A stretch of 63,618 nt of DNA from Algoriphagus sp. (GCF_029254265.1 NZ_JAQWXX010000080.1:1-63618), one strand, 5' to 3'; positions 26,421 to 36,809 are shown, counted from the stretch's first letter. Translations and numbers: made by a program. Notes: a model not told the origin generated them from the letters alone.

Positions 26421-29042
26421 CTAAAACAGTCCCAACTGCTCCTCATCATCTTTTTTGGGTGACAAATCTATTGTAGTCCCGACATCCAATTGTTCATCTG
26501 ACTCATCTTCAATAGCTTCCTCCTCAGCGTCATCAGATTTTTTATCAGACTTTTTCGGTGCTATCAGAGACACTTCCTTTACTTGGTAGGTACTCAACTT
26601 ATTTCCTAAAGCTTTCCAGCCTTTGATATCGATTAACATATCCAGATCAAAGTCCACCTGTTCTTCCTCTTTTCCTTTGATCAGTATCGCTGAAACCTGA
26701 GGTTGTTTTTCAGTAGAAATCAACTTCAAATAGGACTGTTTATGATCTGAGATAAAGTTGAATTTCTTATTTAAAGTAGTGGTTTCGATCTGGAATCGCT
26801 TGATGTAATAGGTTTTGCTAGCGCCATCAAAATAAACTGCCGAAAGTACTTTTTCAGGATCAAACTTTTCAATCAAAACCACATCATCCGCCTGATATCG
26901 ATTCGTTAACTCAAAACTTGTAAGCTCGTAATCTCCGCTCTTGTAGCAGACCAAAATCTTATCCTCGCCCAAGAAGTTCCCAATCAATTTACCACGCTCA
27001 TCGGTATTCAATCTACCCACTGTTGGATCATAATAAATATTCAGACCTCCCAAAGTAGAAACACCCTCCATTTTGAGTTGGATTTTTCGAATAGGATGTC
27101 TGGTAAGAATATTTCCACCCGCTCCTCTGCCTTTGATCTCAATAGATGCAAAGTCAAAATCAAAAACCTTGACTCTGGCTTTAGCTCCTTGTGTTAAAAA
27201 TATGGTTACGATTTCTGCTTCTCCGTTAGCGTTAGCTGTCAGATAGAGTGTCTTAGAACCTTTAGTTCCTTTGGTTAAATTATATTCCTTGTCTCGGGTG
27301 ACTGCCAATACCTGAAAACGCTTCACCATGGCTCGACCCGTGATACCATCCAGATAAATGTAATTGTAAACCATCCGCTCATCTCCTTTGCGGAAAACTG
27401 CCACATGAAGAATGTCCTTGCCCATGAAATTCTTCTCCTGAATTTTGGAAACCATGCAAATTCCATCTTTTCGAATGACGATAATGTCATCCAAATCAGA
27501 GCAGTCACATACAAACTCATCTTTCTTCAAACCGTACCCTACAAATCCATCTGTACGATTGACATATAATTTAGCATTATTTGCCGCCACTACATTGGCT
27601 TGAATGGTATCAAATGTTCGGATCTCGGTCTTTCGCTCTCTACCTTTCCCGTATTTTTCAAGTAGGTTTTGGTAGTAGTTAATAGAGTAATCTGTTAAGT
27701 TTCGAAGATTATGGTTCACTTCCTTCAGTTCGTCCTGAAGGCGCTTCATTAATTCATCAGCTTTAAGAGCATCGAATTTTGAGATCCTTTTGATTTTGAT
27801 TTCGGTCAGTCGAATCAGATCATCCTGAACTATTTCCCGATAAAAGTCAGGTTTATAAGGCTCTAAACCTTTGTCTATTGCCTCCAAAACCGCATCCCAA
27901 GTCGTACATTCTTCAATGTCCCGGTAAATACGATTTTCGATAAAGATTTTTTCCAAGGAAGAGAAAAGCAATTTTTCAAGTAATTCTGCTTTCCTGATTT
28001 CCAATTCCCGCTTTAAGAGCGACTTGGTCTGTTTGGTATTGTATTCTAATATGTCGTTGACTGTAAGGAAAACCGGAGAATCCTTAATGATTACACAGGC
28101 ATTTGGTGAAATCGAAACCTCACAATCTGTGAATGCATAGAGCGCATCTATCGTCACATCCGGAGAAACTCCCGGTGCCAACTGAATAGCGATCTCCACA
28201 TCTTTAGCTGTATTGTCTACAACTTTTTTAATTTTGATTTTCCCTTTGTCATTTGCTTTGAGGATGGAATCGATCAAGGAATCTGTGGTCGTACCATAAG
28301 GAATCTCCTTGATGAGAAGTGTTTTGCTATCCTCCTCTTCGATCCGAGCTCTAAGTTTGACCTTACCTCCTCTGAGGCCTTCATTGTATTCCGAAAAATC
28401 CGCCAGACCTCCTGTGATAAAGTCAGGAAGAACATTCGTTTTGTTTCCCTTTAATATTTCAATTGACCCCTCGATCAATTCGATAAAGTTATGAGGAAGG
28501 ATTTTGGTAGAAAGACCTACCGCAATTCCCTCTACTCCTTGAGCTAATAAAAGTGGGAATTTGACTGGTAAAGTGACAGGTTCTCGCTTTCTTCCGTCAT
28601 ATGATAATTGCCATTCAGTTGTCTGGGCATTAAAAACTACTTCTAGTGCGAATTTGGAAAGTCTGGCTTCGATATATCGAGCTGCCGCAGCACGATCGCC
28701 TGTTCGTACATCACCCCAGTTTCCTTGGGTTTCTATCAACAATTCTTTTTGACCAATATTTACTATTGCATCTCCAATTGAGGCATCTCCGTGCGGGTGA
28801 TACTGCATCGATTGTCCAATGATGTTGGCGACTTTGTTAAATCTACCATCATCCATTTCCTTCATCGCATGGAGAATTCTTCGCTGTACCGGCTTTAAAC
28901 CATCCTCGATGGCAGGAACCGCCCGCTCTAGAATTACATAAGACGCATAATCCAAAAACCAATCTTTGTACATTCCAGTGACTGGAACAGACGTGTGAAG
29001 GGTCTCTTCCGGATTTACTGGCTTTTCTTGTTCTTCACTCAT
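26421..29042 (-). CDS. parC: DNA topoisomerase IV subunit A
   Basis: This 873-aa type IIA topoisomerase subunit cuts and rejoins DNA to separate daughter chromosomes. The catalytic tyrosine is Tyr123 in AARYIEARL. QYHPHGDASIGDAIV near residue 80 and GLKPVQRRILHAM near residue 48 are conserved. The C-terminal beta-pinwheel (about 520-800) lacks a clear gyrase-type GyrA box, and an acidic tail (about 835-873) closes the protein. Pairing with parE upstream, 89 bases away, supports topoisomerase IV over gyrase. Confidence 0.93.
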   Translation of the reverse strand: MSEEQEKPVNPEETLHTSVPVTGMYKDWFLDYASYVILERAVPAIEDGLKPVQRRILHAMKEMDDGRFNKVANIIGQSMQYHPHGDASIGDAIVNIGQKELLIETQGNWGDVRTGDRAAAARYIEARLSKFALEVVFNAQTTEWQLSYDGRKREPVTLPVKFPLLLAQGVEGIAVGLSTKILPHNFIELIEGSIEILKGNKTNVLPDFITGGLADFSEYNEGLRGGKVKLRARIEEEDSKTLLIKEIPYGTTTDSLIDSILKANDKGKIKIKKVVDNTAKDVEIAIQLAPGVSPDVTIDALYAFTDCEVSISPNACVIIKDSPVFLTVNDILEYNTKQTKSLLKRELEIRKAELLEKLLFSSLEKIFIENRIYRDIEECTTWDAVLEAIDKGLEPYKPDFYREIVQDDLIRLTEIKIKRISKFDALKADELMKRLQDELKEVNHNLRNLTDYSINYYQNLLEKYGKGRERKTEIRTFDTIQANVVAANNAKLYVNRTDGFVGYGLKKDEFVCDCSDLDDIIVIRKDGICMVSKIQEKNFMGKDILHVAVFRKGDERMVYNYIYLDGITGRAMVKRFQVLAVTRDKEYNLTKGTKGSKTLYLTANANGEAEIVTIFLTQGAKARVKVFDFDFASIEIKGRGAGGNILTRHPIRKIQLKMEGVSTLGGLNIYYDPTVGRLNTDERGKLIGNFLGEDKILVCYKSGDYELTSFELTNRYQADDVVLIEKFDPEKVLSAVYFDGASKTYYIKRFQIETTTLNKKFNFISDHKQSYLKLISTEKQPQVSAILIKGKEEEQVDFDLDMLIDIKGWKALGNKLSTYQVKEVSLIAPKKSDKKSDDAEEEAIEDESDEQLDVGTTIDLSPKKDDEEQLGLF

Positions 29043-29131
29043 GTATTAAAATTCGATTTTAGTCTGATCAATCAAGTTGATCTACAAGCTATTTACCTTA
29101 TTGTATTTTTAATTCTTGCTGGAATTTTGTT

Positions 29132-31030
29132 TTAAGCAGCCTCGGTTTCCTCTTCTACTTCTTTGGTTTTTGGATCCTCCAGCGCAAGGTCTTTTTCTAC
29201 CTTAAGATTCTTGATAATAAATAATTGTCTATCTGGAGTGTTCTTTCCCATATAGAAATTCAAAAGATCAGGAATCTTGGTCTCTTTATTCAAAATAATC
29301 GGCTCGAGACGAATATCCTCACCGATAAATGTCCCAAATTCTTCTGGTGAAATCTCACCCAAACCTTTGAATCGAGTGATTTCAGGCTTGTTCCCAAGTT
29401 TATGAATCGCTCGCTGTCGTTCTTCATCGGAGTAGCAATAGATTGTTTCCTTCTTGTTTCTAACCCGGAAAAGTGGCGTATCCAGAATGAATAAATGACC
29501 GTTTTTCACCAAATCAGGGAAGAACTGAAGAAAATAAGTCATAATCAGCAAACGAATATGCATTCCATCGACATCTGCATCTGTAGCAATCACAATCTTT
29601 CGATAGCGAAGATTTTCAATTCCGTCTTCAATATTCAGTGCATGCTGAAGTAAGTTGAACTCCTCGTTTTCATAAACCACTTTTTTGGTCATCCCAAAGC
29701 AGTTCAGAGGCTTTCCTCGAAGAGAAAATACAGCTTGAGTTTGCACATCCCGTGATTTCGTGATTGAGCCGGAGGCGGAATCACCCTCAGTCAAAAACAA
29801 CATGGTATTGTTCTTTGCATCCTCGTTGGCTTTTGGATCATCGTAATGTACTCTACAATCCCGAAGCTTCTTATTGTGAAGATTTGCTTTTTTTGCCCGC
29901 TCGTTTGCAAGTTTCTTGATTCCGGATATTTCCTTTCGCTCCCTTTCTGATTGCAAAATACGCTTCAGAAGCGCATCTGCTACCGCTGGATTTTTGTGGA
30001 GATAGTTATCCAATTCTGTTTTCACAAAATCATTGACAAATGTTCTCAATGTCGGTCCATCCGGCCCCACAGATTGCGAACCCAGTTTGGTTTTGGTCTG
30101 AGATTCAAATACCGGCTCTTGAACTCGTACTGCAATCGCAGCTACAACACTTTGTCTAATATCTGAGGAATCATAATCCTTCTTATAGAATTCCCGAATA
30201 GTCTTTACGATCGCTTCCCGAAATGCTGCCAAGTGAGTACCACCTTGAGTGGTATATTGGCCATTGACGAAGGAGTAATATTCCTCTCCATACTGTCCTG
30301 AGTGTGTGATCGCCAGTTCGATATCATTTCCTTTGAGATGAATAATCGGATATCGAATCGCTTCTTCATCCACTTTATTAGAAAGAAGATCATAAAGCCC
30401 CTTATCAGAAAAATACTTTTTACCGTTGTAATTAATCGTCAGACCTGCATTCAAATAAGCATAATTCCAAATCTGATTTTCGAGATATTCTGGAATGAAA
30501 TGGTAATTTTTAAAAATACTACCATCTGGAGAAAACACGATTTTAGTCCCATTTCGATCGGAAGATTTATCGATTTTCTGATCATTCGTCAAAATCCCTT
30601 TCTCAAATTCTGCGACTTTCGTCTCACCATCACGGTAAGACTGCACTTTGAAAAAATCGGAAAGCGCATTTACAGCTTTGGTACCTACCCCGTTTAAACC
30701 AACTGATTTTTGAAATGCCCCGGAGTCGTATTTACCTCCGGTATTGATTTTGGATACACAATCAATGACTTTGCCCAAAGGAATCCCACGTCCATAATCT
30801 CGAACTTCTACTTTTTGATCTGTGATTTTAACCTCAATAGTCCGACCAAATCCCATCATATGCTCATCGATCGAGTTGTCAAGGATCTCCTTCACCATCA
30901 CATAGATACCGTCATCCTGTGCGCTTCCATCTCCAAGTTTCCCGATATACATTCCGGGTCTGAGTCTGATGTGCTCTCTCCAGTCAAGGGACTTGATACT
31001 ATCTTCGTTATATTTTCCTATTTCTGCCAT
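29132..31030 (-). CDS. parE: DNA topoisomerase IV subunit B
   Basis: This 632-aa subunit provides ATP hydrolysis for topoisomerase IV. The GHKL ATPase has [15 protein letters not shown] (residues about 47-61) and [10 protein letters not shown]. The Toprim domain has [11 protein letters not shown] and the metal-binding [10 protein letters not shown]. The [12 protein letters not shown]-terminus is typical. It is shorter than gyrase B, which fits ParE. It lies upstream of parC on the same strand, and a small membrane gene precedes it by 15 bases. Confidence 0.94.
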   Translation of the reverse strand: MAEIGKYNEDSIKSLDWREHIRLRPGMYIGKLGDGSAQDDGIYVMVKEILDNSIDEHMMGFGRTIEVKITDQKVEVRDYGRGIPLGKVIDCVSKINTGGKYDSGAFQKSVGLNGVGTKAVNALSDFFKVQSYRDGETKVAEFEKGILTNDQKIDKSSDRNGTKIVFSPDGSIFKNYHFIPEYLENQIWNYAYLNAGLTINYNGKKYFSDKGLYDLLSNKVDEEAIRYPIIHLKGNDIELAITHSGQYGEEYYSFVNGQYTTQGGTHLAAFREAIVKTIREFYKKDYDSSDIRQSVVAAIAVRVQEPVFESQTKTKLGSQSVGPDGPTLRTFVNDFVKTELDNYLHKNPAVADALLKRILQSERERKEISGIKKLANERAKKANLHNKKLRDCRVHYDDPKANEDAKNNTMLFLTEGDSASGSITKSRDVQTQAVFSLRGKPLNCFGMTKKVVYENEEFNLLQHALNIEDGIENLRYRKIVIATDADVDGMHIRLLIMTYFLQFFPDLVKNGHLFILDTPLFRVRNKKETIYCYSDEERQRAIHKLGNKPEITRFKGLGEISPEEFGTFIGEDIRLEPIILNKETKIPDLLNFYMGKNTPDRQLFIIKNLKVEKDLALEDPKTKEVEEETEAA

Positions 31031-31045
31031 TTACTTTTTGAGTTT

Positions 31046-31540
31046 TTAGGAATTATATTGAATCTGTTTGAATTTGCCAGCAAAAATCACAAAAAGCCCT
31101 ATTACCCAAAGGACTAGAAGTGAAGGAATTAAATAGAAAAAGAAATTGAATTCACTTGCGGCGATTTCATTTTGGTTATTAATCGAATGGGTATAGAAAA
31201 CCATCATGATAAGGCTAAGATTTAAAATTCCTCCAAAAGAATAAAACCATCCTAGGTAATAATCCCGAAATATGTCACCTACCGGGAATATCTTTGTAAG
31301 ACCTTTGTGAATTTTGGTCTCTAATAGTTTTGGTGGAATCAGTACAACTAAATTTGAAACCACAAAAATCGAAATCATGATATAGAAGAAATTGCTTTTA
31401 GGAATCCGGTCGACAATAGACCCTGTTTCGTCCATTCCATACCCAATCGACTCAGGCATTGCAGAATAGAAATAAAGCAGAAGGAAAATAAAGCCAAAGA
31501 GAGTCAGGAAATAGAATGCCTTTCCAAATCGGTATAACAT
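31046..31540 (-). CDS. Four-helix membrane protein, unknown
   Basis: This 164-aa protein has about four hydrophobic segments (residues 8-27, 48-66, 93-115, 130-153). The loop after helix 1 reads YSAMPESIGYGMDETGSIVDRIPK, which resembles the short extracytoplasmic motif of DUF1648-type proteins, but the match is not firm. It lies 15 bases upstream of parE on the same strand and may be its first cotranscribed gene. No function can be given. Confidence 0.7.
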   Translation of the reverse strand: MLYRFGKAFYFLTLFGFIFLLLYFYSAMPESIGYGMDETGSIVDRIPKSNFFYIMISIFVVSNLVVLIPPKLLETKIHKGLTKIFPVGDIFRDYYLGWFYSFGGILNLSLIMMVFYTHSINNQNEIAASEFNFFFYLIPSLLVLWVIGLFVIFAGKFKQIQYNS

Positions 31541-31783
31541 ATTTTAGGGGGATTGAAGGTGCTAATATAACCGATTTCATGAAACAGAATCCCTTTAATG
31601 GTTGTTCACTTTATCATTATCTTTGACAATAACTTTCTGAAAAATCCCCAAATAAATGAAAATCAAGGCTATTTGAAGTATTCTTGGTTTTGCATAAATC
31701 ATAAAATACAGATCGCTCCGAATTAAGTCGATGTTTGATTTCACCAAACAAAGATTCCCAAAATTCCACAAACCTAACTTTCT

Positions 31784-32173
31784 ATGAATAATTCCATTGG
31801 TTACCTGTTTTCCATTATCCTCCTATTATTTCTCAGTGCTTGTAGCAGCAAGTTGGAAACTGGGAATATAAATATCGAAAATTGGAAATCGGACCGATAC
31901 GGTTGCAAAGGACTGAGAATGCAGGACCTTGAAGAGTTAGAACGAATTAAGAATTCTTTCTTGGGCGCTGATAATCAAGCACTGATCAAAACTTTCGGGA
32001 GACCAGATCGAGTTGAACTTGTGGATAAAAGCCAAAGCTTTTTCTTTTATTTCCTAGAACCAAGTGATAATTGCGATGGAGTGGAAATAGAAAAAGAACC
32101 TCTAAAGGTTCTTTTTCGAATGAATGCGATTAGTAAGGTTTCTGAAGTAAATATTACAACCCTGAACCCATAA
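31784..32173 (+). CDS. Small lipoprotein, unknown
   Basis: This 129-aa protein has a lipoprotein signal with lipobox LSACSSK (Cys near residue 20). The mature part is alpha/beta-like with YGCKGLRMQDLEELERI and ALIKTFGRPDRVELVD, the latter resembling the SmpA/BamE type of small lipoprotein fold; I do not press that match. The 3' end overlaps the end of the ROK kinase gene on the opposite strand by 20 bases. It probably acts in the periplasm. Confidence 0.72.
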   Translation: MNNSIGYLFSIILLLFLSACSSKLETGNINIENWKSDRYGCKGLRMQDLEELERIKNSFLGADNQALIKTFGRPDRVELVDKSQSFFFYFLEPSDNCDGVEIEKEPLKVLFRMNAISKVSEVNITTLNP

Positions 32174-33098
32174 AACAGAGCGCAGCAGCACCTAAGGTTC
32201 CTGCATTATTTTCTAGAGTAGCTTTCTTGAGCTTCAGGTCCTTCACATAATAAGCAGTAAGGTATTGCTTGATTGTGTGCTCCATGGTCGGCATCATGAA
32301 TTCCAATCCTGCAGAAATCCCACCTCCGAAATAAACTGTATTTGTATCCAAAATCCGGATAGTTGACACAATAGCCTCTCCAAGAATTCTTCCTACTTCC
32401 TCAAATACCATCAAGGAAACGGGATTACCTGCTTTTGCGGTATCAACCAATAAATGGGTGCCAGGCTCTGCCCCGATCAAAGAACCTGCCTTTTCAGGAT
32501 AGGCTGCGACCATACGGGCCATAATTGTCAAGATCCCTTTTCTTCCAATCAGAGTCTCCAAACCTGATGTTCCTTGAGCCAGCATATGTCCCATTTCCAT
32601 GGCATTGCCTCTCGACCCCTTGAACACCTGACCGTCAAGCAGCAAGGCACTACCGATTCCAGTGCCCATGGTGATAAAAATGAAATTCTCTTCTGGATTG
32701 TCTTTCCCATAGTAAAACTCTCCCATCGCGGCAGCTGCAGCATCATTTTCCAGGAAAAATTCGTGTTCAGGATACGCAGCTTCCAAGCCGCCTTTCAGAT
32801 TAAATCCATTCAAAGTTGGAATGGCAGGAATTTCCAGCGTTGTAGTCCTGTCTTTAGAGATCAAACCTGGAAGCCCAATTCCTACTTTTTGAACCGTTGG
32901 ATATTTTTCAAGATACTTTTTTAAACCTTTGATAAAGCAAGGACCAAAGCCATGTTCATCGTCTCTGTATGGAGTGGTATCCTCCTTTTGAAAGTCTAAA
33001 ATTTCTCCTTTTTTATCGACCAATCCGATCTTCAAATGGGTACCTCCCACATCCACACCAAGAAAGTGTGTGTCCTGATTATGCATTGTTTTCTCCAT
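32154..33098 (-). CDS. ROK family sugar kinase (glucokinase-like)
   Basis: This protein of about 314 aa has the phosphate-1 motif FLGVDVGGTHLKIGLVD, the IGLPG strand, ENDAAAAAMGEFYYG, and the phosphate-2 motif FITMGTGIGSALLLDG. These place it in the ROK family of hexose kinases. The usual ROK zinc motif (CxCGxxGCxE) after the conserved GH is absent: the sequence reads GHMLAQGTSGLETLIG with no Cys. I start at ATG 33098. A TTG at 33113 and an ATG at 33086 are alternatives. It is cotranscribed with the YkgJ and CvfB genes upstream, as the gap is short. Confidence 0.85.
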   Translation of the reverse strand: MEKTMHNQDTHFLGVDVGGTHLKIGLVDKKGEILDFQKEDTTPYRDDEHGFGPCFIKGLKKYLEKYPTVQKVGIGLPGLISKDRTTTLEIPAIPTLNGFNLKGGLEAAYPEHEFFLENDAAAAAMGEFYYGKDNPEENFIFITMGTGIGSALLLDGQVFKGSRGNAMEMGHMLAQGTSGLETLIGRKGILTIMARMVAAYPEKAGSLIGAEPGTHLLVDTAKAGNPVSLMVFEEVGRILGEAIVSTIRILDTNTVYFGGGISAGLEFMMPTMEHTIKQYLTAYYVKDLKLKKATLENNAGTLGAAALCFMGSGL

Positions 33099-33131
33099 AG
33101 GTTTGAGTTTCAAAAAAGCAAAAGATTCAGA

Positions 33132-33626
33132 TTACTTCCTATAATTCTCCCCAATCTGCTCGAAAATTTTGAAAACTGCAGGACAAACAAGGGTATTTTT
33201 CAAAGAAAGCTCTAAAATTCCCTGCATATTCTTCCGATTAGTATGTGGATACTCTCTGCAGGCTTTGGGACGATCTTCGTAGACAAGGCATTTATTGTCA
33301 TCTCCCAAAAATGGACATGGGGAAAAATTCAATACAAAATCCCCCTCTTCATCCCGGTGTAAATATTCGTCAATGAAATTGCTACTCTTCATCCGGAATA
33401 CTTTCGCCAGTCGGTCTATATCAGTATTCAAAAAAATCGGACTAGTGGTTTTACAACAATTCGCACAATCCAAGCAATCTAAGTCCGAAAAAACTTTCTC
33501 ATGCAGGGTTTGAAATTGCGAGTCCAACTCTTTGGATTTGGCTTTTCGAAGTCGTTGGCCCAATTTCTTGTATGCTGGAAAAGCAGACTTACTCTCTTTT
33601 GAAAAAGTATCTAAATCAATCTCCAT
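33132..33626 (-). CDS. YkgJ family cysteine-cluster protein
   Basis: This 164-aa protein carries the YkgJ (CxxCxxCC) metal cluster. It shows LDCLDCANCCKTTSPIF near residue 50, then CPFLGDDNKCLVYEDRPKAC near residue 105. These cysteines probably bind zinc or an iron-sulfur centre. I chose ATG 33626 because the 26 upstream codons overlap the stop of the CvfB-like gene. That start lies two bases after that stop, which suggests translational coupling. The biochemical role of the family is unknown. Confidence 0.85.
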   Translation of the reverse strand: MEIDLDTFSKESKSAFPAYKKLGQRLRKAKSKELDSQFQTLHEKVFSDLDCLDCANCCKTTSPIFLNTDIDRLAKVFRMKSSNFIDEYLHRDEEGDFVLNFSPCPFLGDDNKCLVYEDRPKACREYPHTNRKNMQGILELSLKNTLVCPAVFKIFEQIGENYRK

Positions 33627-33628
33627 TA

Positions 33629-34465
33629 TCAACTCGCAGCGTTCAGTGAAATCCCATCCGGCAAAAGTTGAATTTTTCGAGCTCGATATAATTGCCCAAT
33701 ACATTGCTTGAAATGTTTCTTACTCATGCCAAGCATCGATTGAATCTCGTCCGGACTAGATTTATCATGCAGCGGCAAAAAGCCTTTTTCTTCTAGAATG
33801 GCAAGGATCTTTTCAGAACCCTCATCATACTTCTCTCTTCCGGGAGCCAAAAGCTGTAGATCCAACTTTCCATCGTCCCGTCTCTTTTTAATGAAAACGG
33901 AGCGCTTTTCTCCAATCTGAATTGGTTGAAAAACTTCATTTTTAAAAAGTAAACCTTCAAATTCATTTTCAACCAAGACTTTGTAGCCCAAGTCAGTTTC
34001 TTCGAAAATCAACCCTGTCACCTCCATTCCCTCAGAGAATTCAATTGGCGCATCAAAGATGAAATCACGGTATTTGTTCACTCCGATCAGTCGATTCGTT
34101 CTATGATCCACACAGATTTTCACAAGGTACTTTTCTCCGGGAATCATATTTTTACCCATTTCAGCTTTGGGCACAAGTAAATCTTTTGGCAATCCCCAAT
34201 CCATAAAAGCCCCAAAATCAGTCACTTCTTTCGCCTCCAAAACTGCAAATTCATCCAAAAAAGCTAACGGCATTTGAGTTACTGCTACAGGTCTGTCCTC
34301 GGAATCTGTATAAACAAAAACTTCTTTGAGATCCCCTTCCTTTTCCTCGCCAGTCAGGTATCCTTTAGGGAGTAGTACTTCTTCTCCTGAACTCAAGGCT
34401 AGGTAGGCGCCGAAGTCTGTGAATCGATTAATCGGTAAAGTAGAGATGATTCCAAGTTCTTTCAT
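33629..34465 (-). CDS. CvfB/YitL-like S1 RNA-binding protein
   Basis: This 278-aa protein has tandem S1-like domains followed by a winged-helix tail. RFTDFGAYLALSSGEEVLLP at residues 15-34 and VTDFGAFMDWGLPKDLLVP near residue 80 are S1 strands. The C-terminus (HDKSSPDEIQSMLGMSK) forms the winged helix. CvfB-type proteins bind RNA and influence virulence gene expression in Firmicutes. The role here is unknown. It is followed by the YkgJ gene with two bases between. Confidence 0.86.
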   Translation of the reverse strand: MKELGIISTLPINRFTDFGAYLALSSGEEVLLPKGYLTGEEKEGDLKEVFVYTDSEDRPVAVTQMPLAFLDEFAVLEAKEVTDFGAFMDWGLPKDLLVPKAEMGKNMIPGEKYLVKICVDHRTNRLIGVNKYRDFIFDAPIEFSEGMEVTGLIFEETDLGYKVLVENEFEGLLFKNEVFQPIQIGEKRSVFIKKRRDDGKLDLQLLAPGREKYDEGSEKILAILEEKGFLPLHDKSSPDEIQSMLGMSKKHFKQCIGQLYRARKIQLLPDGISLNAAS

Positions 34466-34634
34466 GGCTCAAAGGTAGCCAATAAATAATTTTATAAAGG
34501 GAAGTTTTGCGACAAACAAAGTCGGGAATGCTAGGGTTAAAAATTGGAATTGGAGCCTTTCAAGAGTAGCTTTGAGGCATAATTTAATTCGAATAAACCC
34601 AAATTTTCTAGTTTTTACTCTTAATCACCTACTT

Positions 34635-35525
34635 ATGAAAAATATCTCAGTTATCGGTTCAGGTACGATGGGAAACGGCATCGCACACGTTTTTGCGCAG
34701 CATGGACATCCTGTATCTCTAATAGATATAAGTCAGGATGCACTAGACCGTGCCTTGACCACGATCTCAAAGAACATGGATCGTCAGGTAGGAAAAGGAA
34801 TAATAACAGAAGATGAAAAAAATCAATCCCTTGGTCGGATTTCTACTTTCACAAGCCTCGAAGACGGTGTGAAATCTGCTGATCTTGTGGTTGAGGCAGC
34901 CACAGAAAACATGAACATCAAGCTGGATCTTTTCAGAAAAATGGATGAATTCAGTCCTACTTCTGCCATCTTGGCTACCAATACATCCTCTATTTCGATT
35001 ACCAAAATCGCAGCAGTCACTAAAAGACCAAGCCAAGTGATCGGCATGCACTTTATGAATCCTGTGCCTGTGATGAAGCTGGTGGAAGTTATCCGTGGTT
35101 ATTCCACGTCTGATGAGGTGACTGTCGAAATTATGACGCTTTCTCAAAATCTGGGCAAAGAACCTGTCGAGGTAAATGACTATCCTGGTTTCGTAGCAAA
35201 CCGAATCCTAATGCCCATGATCAATGAGGCAATTTATACGCTGTTTGAAGGAGTGGCAGGAGTAAGTGAAATAGATACCGTGATGAAACTTGGAATGGCT
35301 CATCCTATGGGCCCACTTCAATTAGCTGATTTTATAGGATTGGACGTTTGTCTTTCAATTTTGAAAGTACTTCACGATGGTTTTGGAAATCCAAAATATG
35401 CACCATGCCCTTTGTTAGTGAATATGGTAGAAGCTGGATTTAAAGGAGTGAAAACTGGAGAAGGTTTTTATCAATACACCAAGGGCAGCAAGGATATCGT
35501 TGTGGCGCCAAGATTCATCAAATAA
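34635..35525 (+). CDS. 3-hydroxybutyryl-CoA dehydrogenase
   Basis: This 296-aa enzyme oxidises 3-hydroxyacyl-CoA with NAD(P), in butanoate or fatty-acid metabolism. The Rossmann motif is VIGSGTMGNGIAHVFAQHG at the N-terminus. ATNTSSISITKIA near residue 115 and the catalytic His in GMHFMNPVPVMKLVEVI near residue 138 follow. The NAP-binding NDYPGFVANRILMP closes domain 1. I start at ATG 34635; an in-frame codon at 34572 gives 21 residues with no family match. A deoxynucleoside kinase gene follows after 10 bases. Confidence 0.93.
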   Translation: MKNISVIGSGTMGNGIAHVFAQHGHPVSLIDISQDALDRALTTISKNMDRQVGKGIITEDEKNQSLGRISTFTSLEDGVKSADLVVEAATENMNIKLDLFRKMDEFSPTSAILATNTSSISITKIAAVTKRPSQVIGMHFMNPVPVMKLVEVIRGYSTSDEVTVEIMTLSQNLGKEPVEVNDYPGFVANRILMPMINEAIYTLFEGVAGVSEIDTVMKLGMAHPMGPLQLADFIGLDVCLSILKVLHDGFGNPKYAPCPLLVNMVEAGFKGVKTGEGFYQYTKGSKDIVVAPRFIK

Positions 35526-35535
35526 TTACTCTTAA

Positions 35536-36153
35536 ATGCATCTCGCAGTATCTGGAAATATCGGAAGTGGTAAAACCACGCTCACAGAAAAACTAGCTAA
35601 ACACTATGGCTGGAAGGCTGAATTTGAAGCTGTAGACAATAACCCATATCTTGCTGACTTCTATGAAGATATGCAACGATGGGCTTTTCACCTTCAGGTG
35701 TATTTTCTCAACTCTCGTTTCAACCAACTTAAGAAAATCCAAGAAAGCAGTGCCTCCACTATTCAGGATCGTACGATCTATGAGGATGCCTATATTTTTG
35801 CAGCAAATCTGTATAAAAGTAAGCTTTTGACTGAGCGGGATTATTGGAACTACAAGGAGTTGTTCGATAGCATGATCTCACATGTTAAGGCACCTGATTT
35901 ATTGATCTACCTTAAGGCTGACATCCCAAAGCTTGTTGGTCAGATAGAAAAGCGAGGAAGAAGCTATGAGACCACCATGCGAATTGATTACCTCAAGCAC
36001 CTCAATGAACACTATGAAGAATGGATTGCAAATTATAAGGAAGGCAAACTTCTTATCATCGACGTCAATCATCTTGATTTTGTCGAGCGTCCGGAGGATT
36101 TTTCTTTTATAGTAGAGAAAATCGAGCGTGAAATGTTTGGGCTTTTTGCCTAG
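35536..36153 (+). CDS. Deoxynucleoside kinase (dAK/dGK type)
   Basis: This 205-aa kinase phosphorylates deoxynucleosides for DNA precursor salvage. The P-loop is GNIGSGKTTL at residues 7-16. The substrate-binding region NPYLADFYEDMQRWAFHLQ and the DRTIYEDAYIFA motif (ERS/DRS-like, near residue 78) are typical of deoxyguanosine/deoxyadenosine kinases. The arginine-rich lid is EKRGRSYE near residue 140. It lies 10 bases downstream of the dehydrogenase and is likely cotranscribed. Confidence 0.92.
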   Translation: MHLAVSGNIGSGKTTLTEKLAKHYGWKAEFEAVDNNPYLADFYEDMQRWAFHLQVYFLNSRFNQLKKIQESSASTIQDRTIYEDAYIFAANLYKSKLLTERDYWNYKELFDSMISHVKAPDLLIYLKADIPKLVGQIEKRGRSYETTMRIDYLKHLNEHYEEWIANYKEGKLLIIDVNHLDFVERPEDFSFIVEKIEREMFGLFA

Positions 36154-36161
36154 AATTCTTA

Positions 36162-36809
36162 CTAGTTATCCAGCTTCCGCATCAGCCAGTTGAAAATCAT
36201 CACTTGTTGTTCTTCTTTAGGATTGACCAGCAACTGATCTAATCGCTTTAGAGAACCTCCAGTCATTAGAGTTTCATAGGGATAAAGTCGAAAAATTTTA
36301 TATCCATGAATCCGTGATTGGAGGTCCATCTGGGCATCATTATAGGCCGTAAGCTTCCAGCCCGGACTTCCGTTTTGGGTAAAATCAGCAGGTTCGGAGG
36401 CTTTTCCAAAACTACTTTTTGCAAAGGGCGAACCGTTCCAGATCCGCTCTTGCATCCCGGCTTTTAGACATTCTTTTTCGAAAGTTCTGCAAACTCGTTT
36501 AACTCCTTCTGTAAATTGGAAATTGAAATCAGAATATAAATCTGATCGTAGGCTGATTAAGCGATATCGGTTAAAATGTAATTCATCATCCCAAATGATC
36601 AAGTTTCTTTTGATTTTGAAATCGAATTTCAGCTTTTGCAACAAAGGTAATTCCCCTTGCCCACCTAAATCTTCATAGATTTCAGTGAGCCAAGTTTTGC
36701 CTTTTGTATCTAAAAAAGATGGATTGACCTCCAACTCAAACTCTGGCTCATAATCAACTCCACCTTCCCGAAGGATCAGGTCAAGTTGGCGAGTCATCAA
36801 ATTATCCAT
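36162..36809 (-). CDS. Conserved-looking hypothetical protein
   Basis: This 215-aa soluble protein has no signal peptide. Features are the KIKRNLIIWDDELHFNRYRL stretch near residue 65 and a C-terminal LYPYETLMTGGSLKRLDQLL. I do not recognise a family. It is the last gene of a three-gene unit (small membrane protein, DUF2452 protein, this gene), with three bases between stop and start. The unit converges with the deoxynucleoside kinase gene, eight bases away. Confidence 0.75.
   Translation of the reverse strand: MDNLMTRQLDLILREGGVDYEPEFELEVNPSFLDTKGKTWLTEIYEDLGGQGELPLLQKLKFDFKIKRNLIIWDDELHFNRYRLISLRSDLYSDFNFQFTEGVKRVCRTFEKECLKAGMQERIWNGSPFAKSSFGKASEPADFTQNGSPGWKLTAYNDAQMDLQSRIHGYKIFRLYPYETLMTGGSLKRLDQLLVNPKEEQQVMIFNWLMRKLDN

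Noticed and set aside
26421..31030. Gyrase A/B instead of topoisomerase IV
   Set aside because: The B subunit is short (632 aa) and no clear GyrA box is seen in the A subunit, so ParE/ParC fits better, though gyrase cannot be wholly excluded without comparison.
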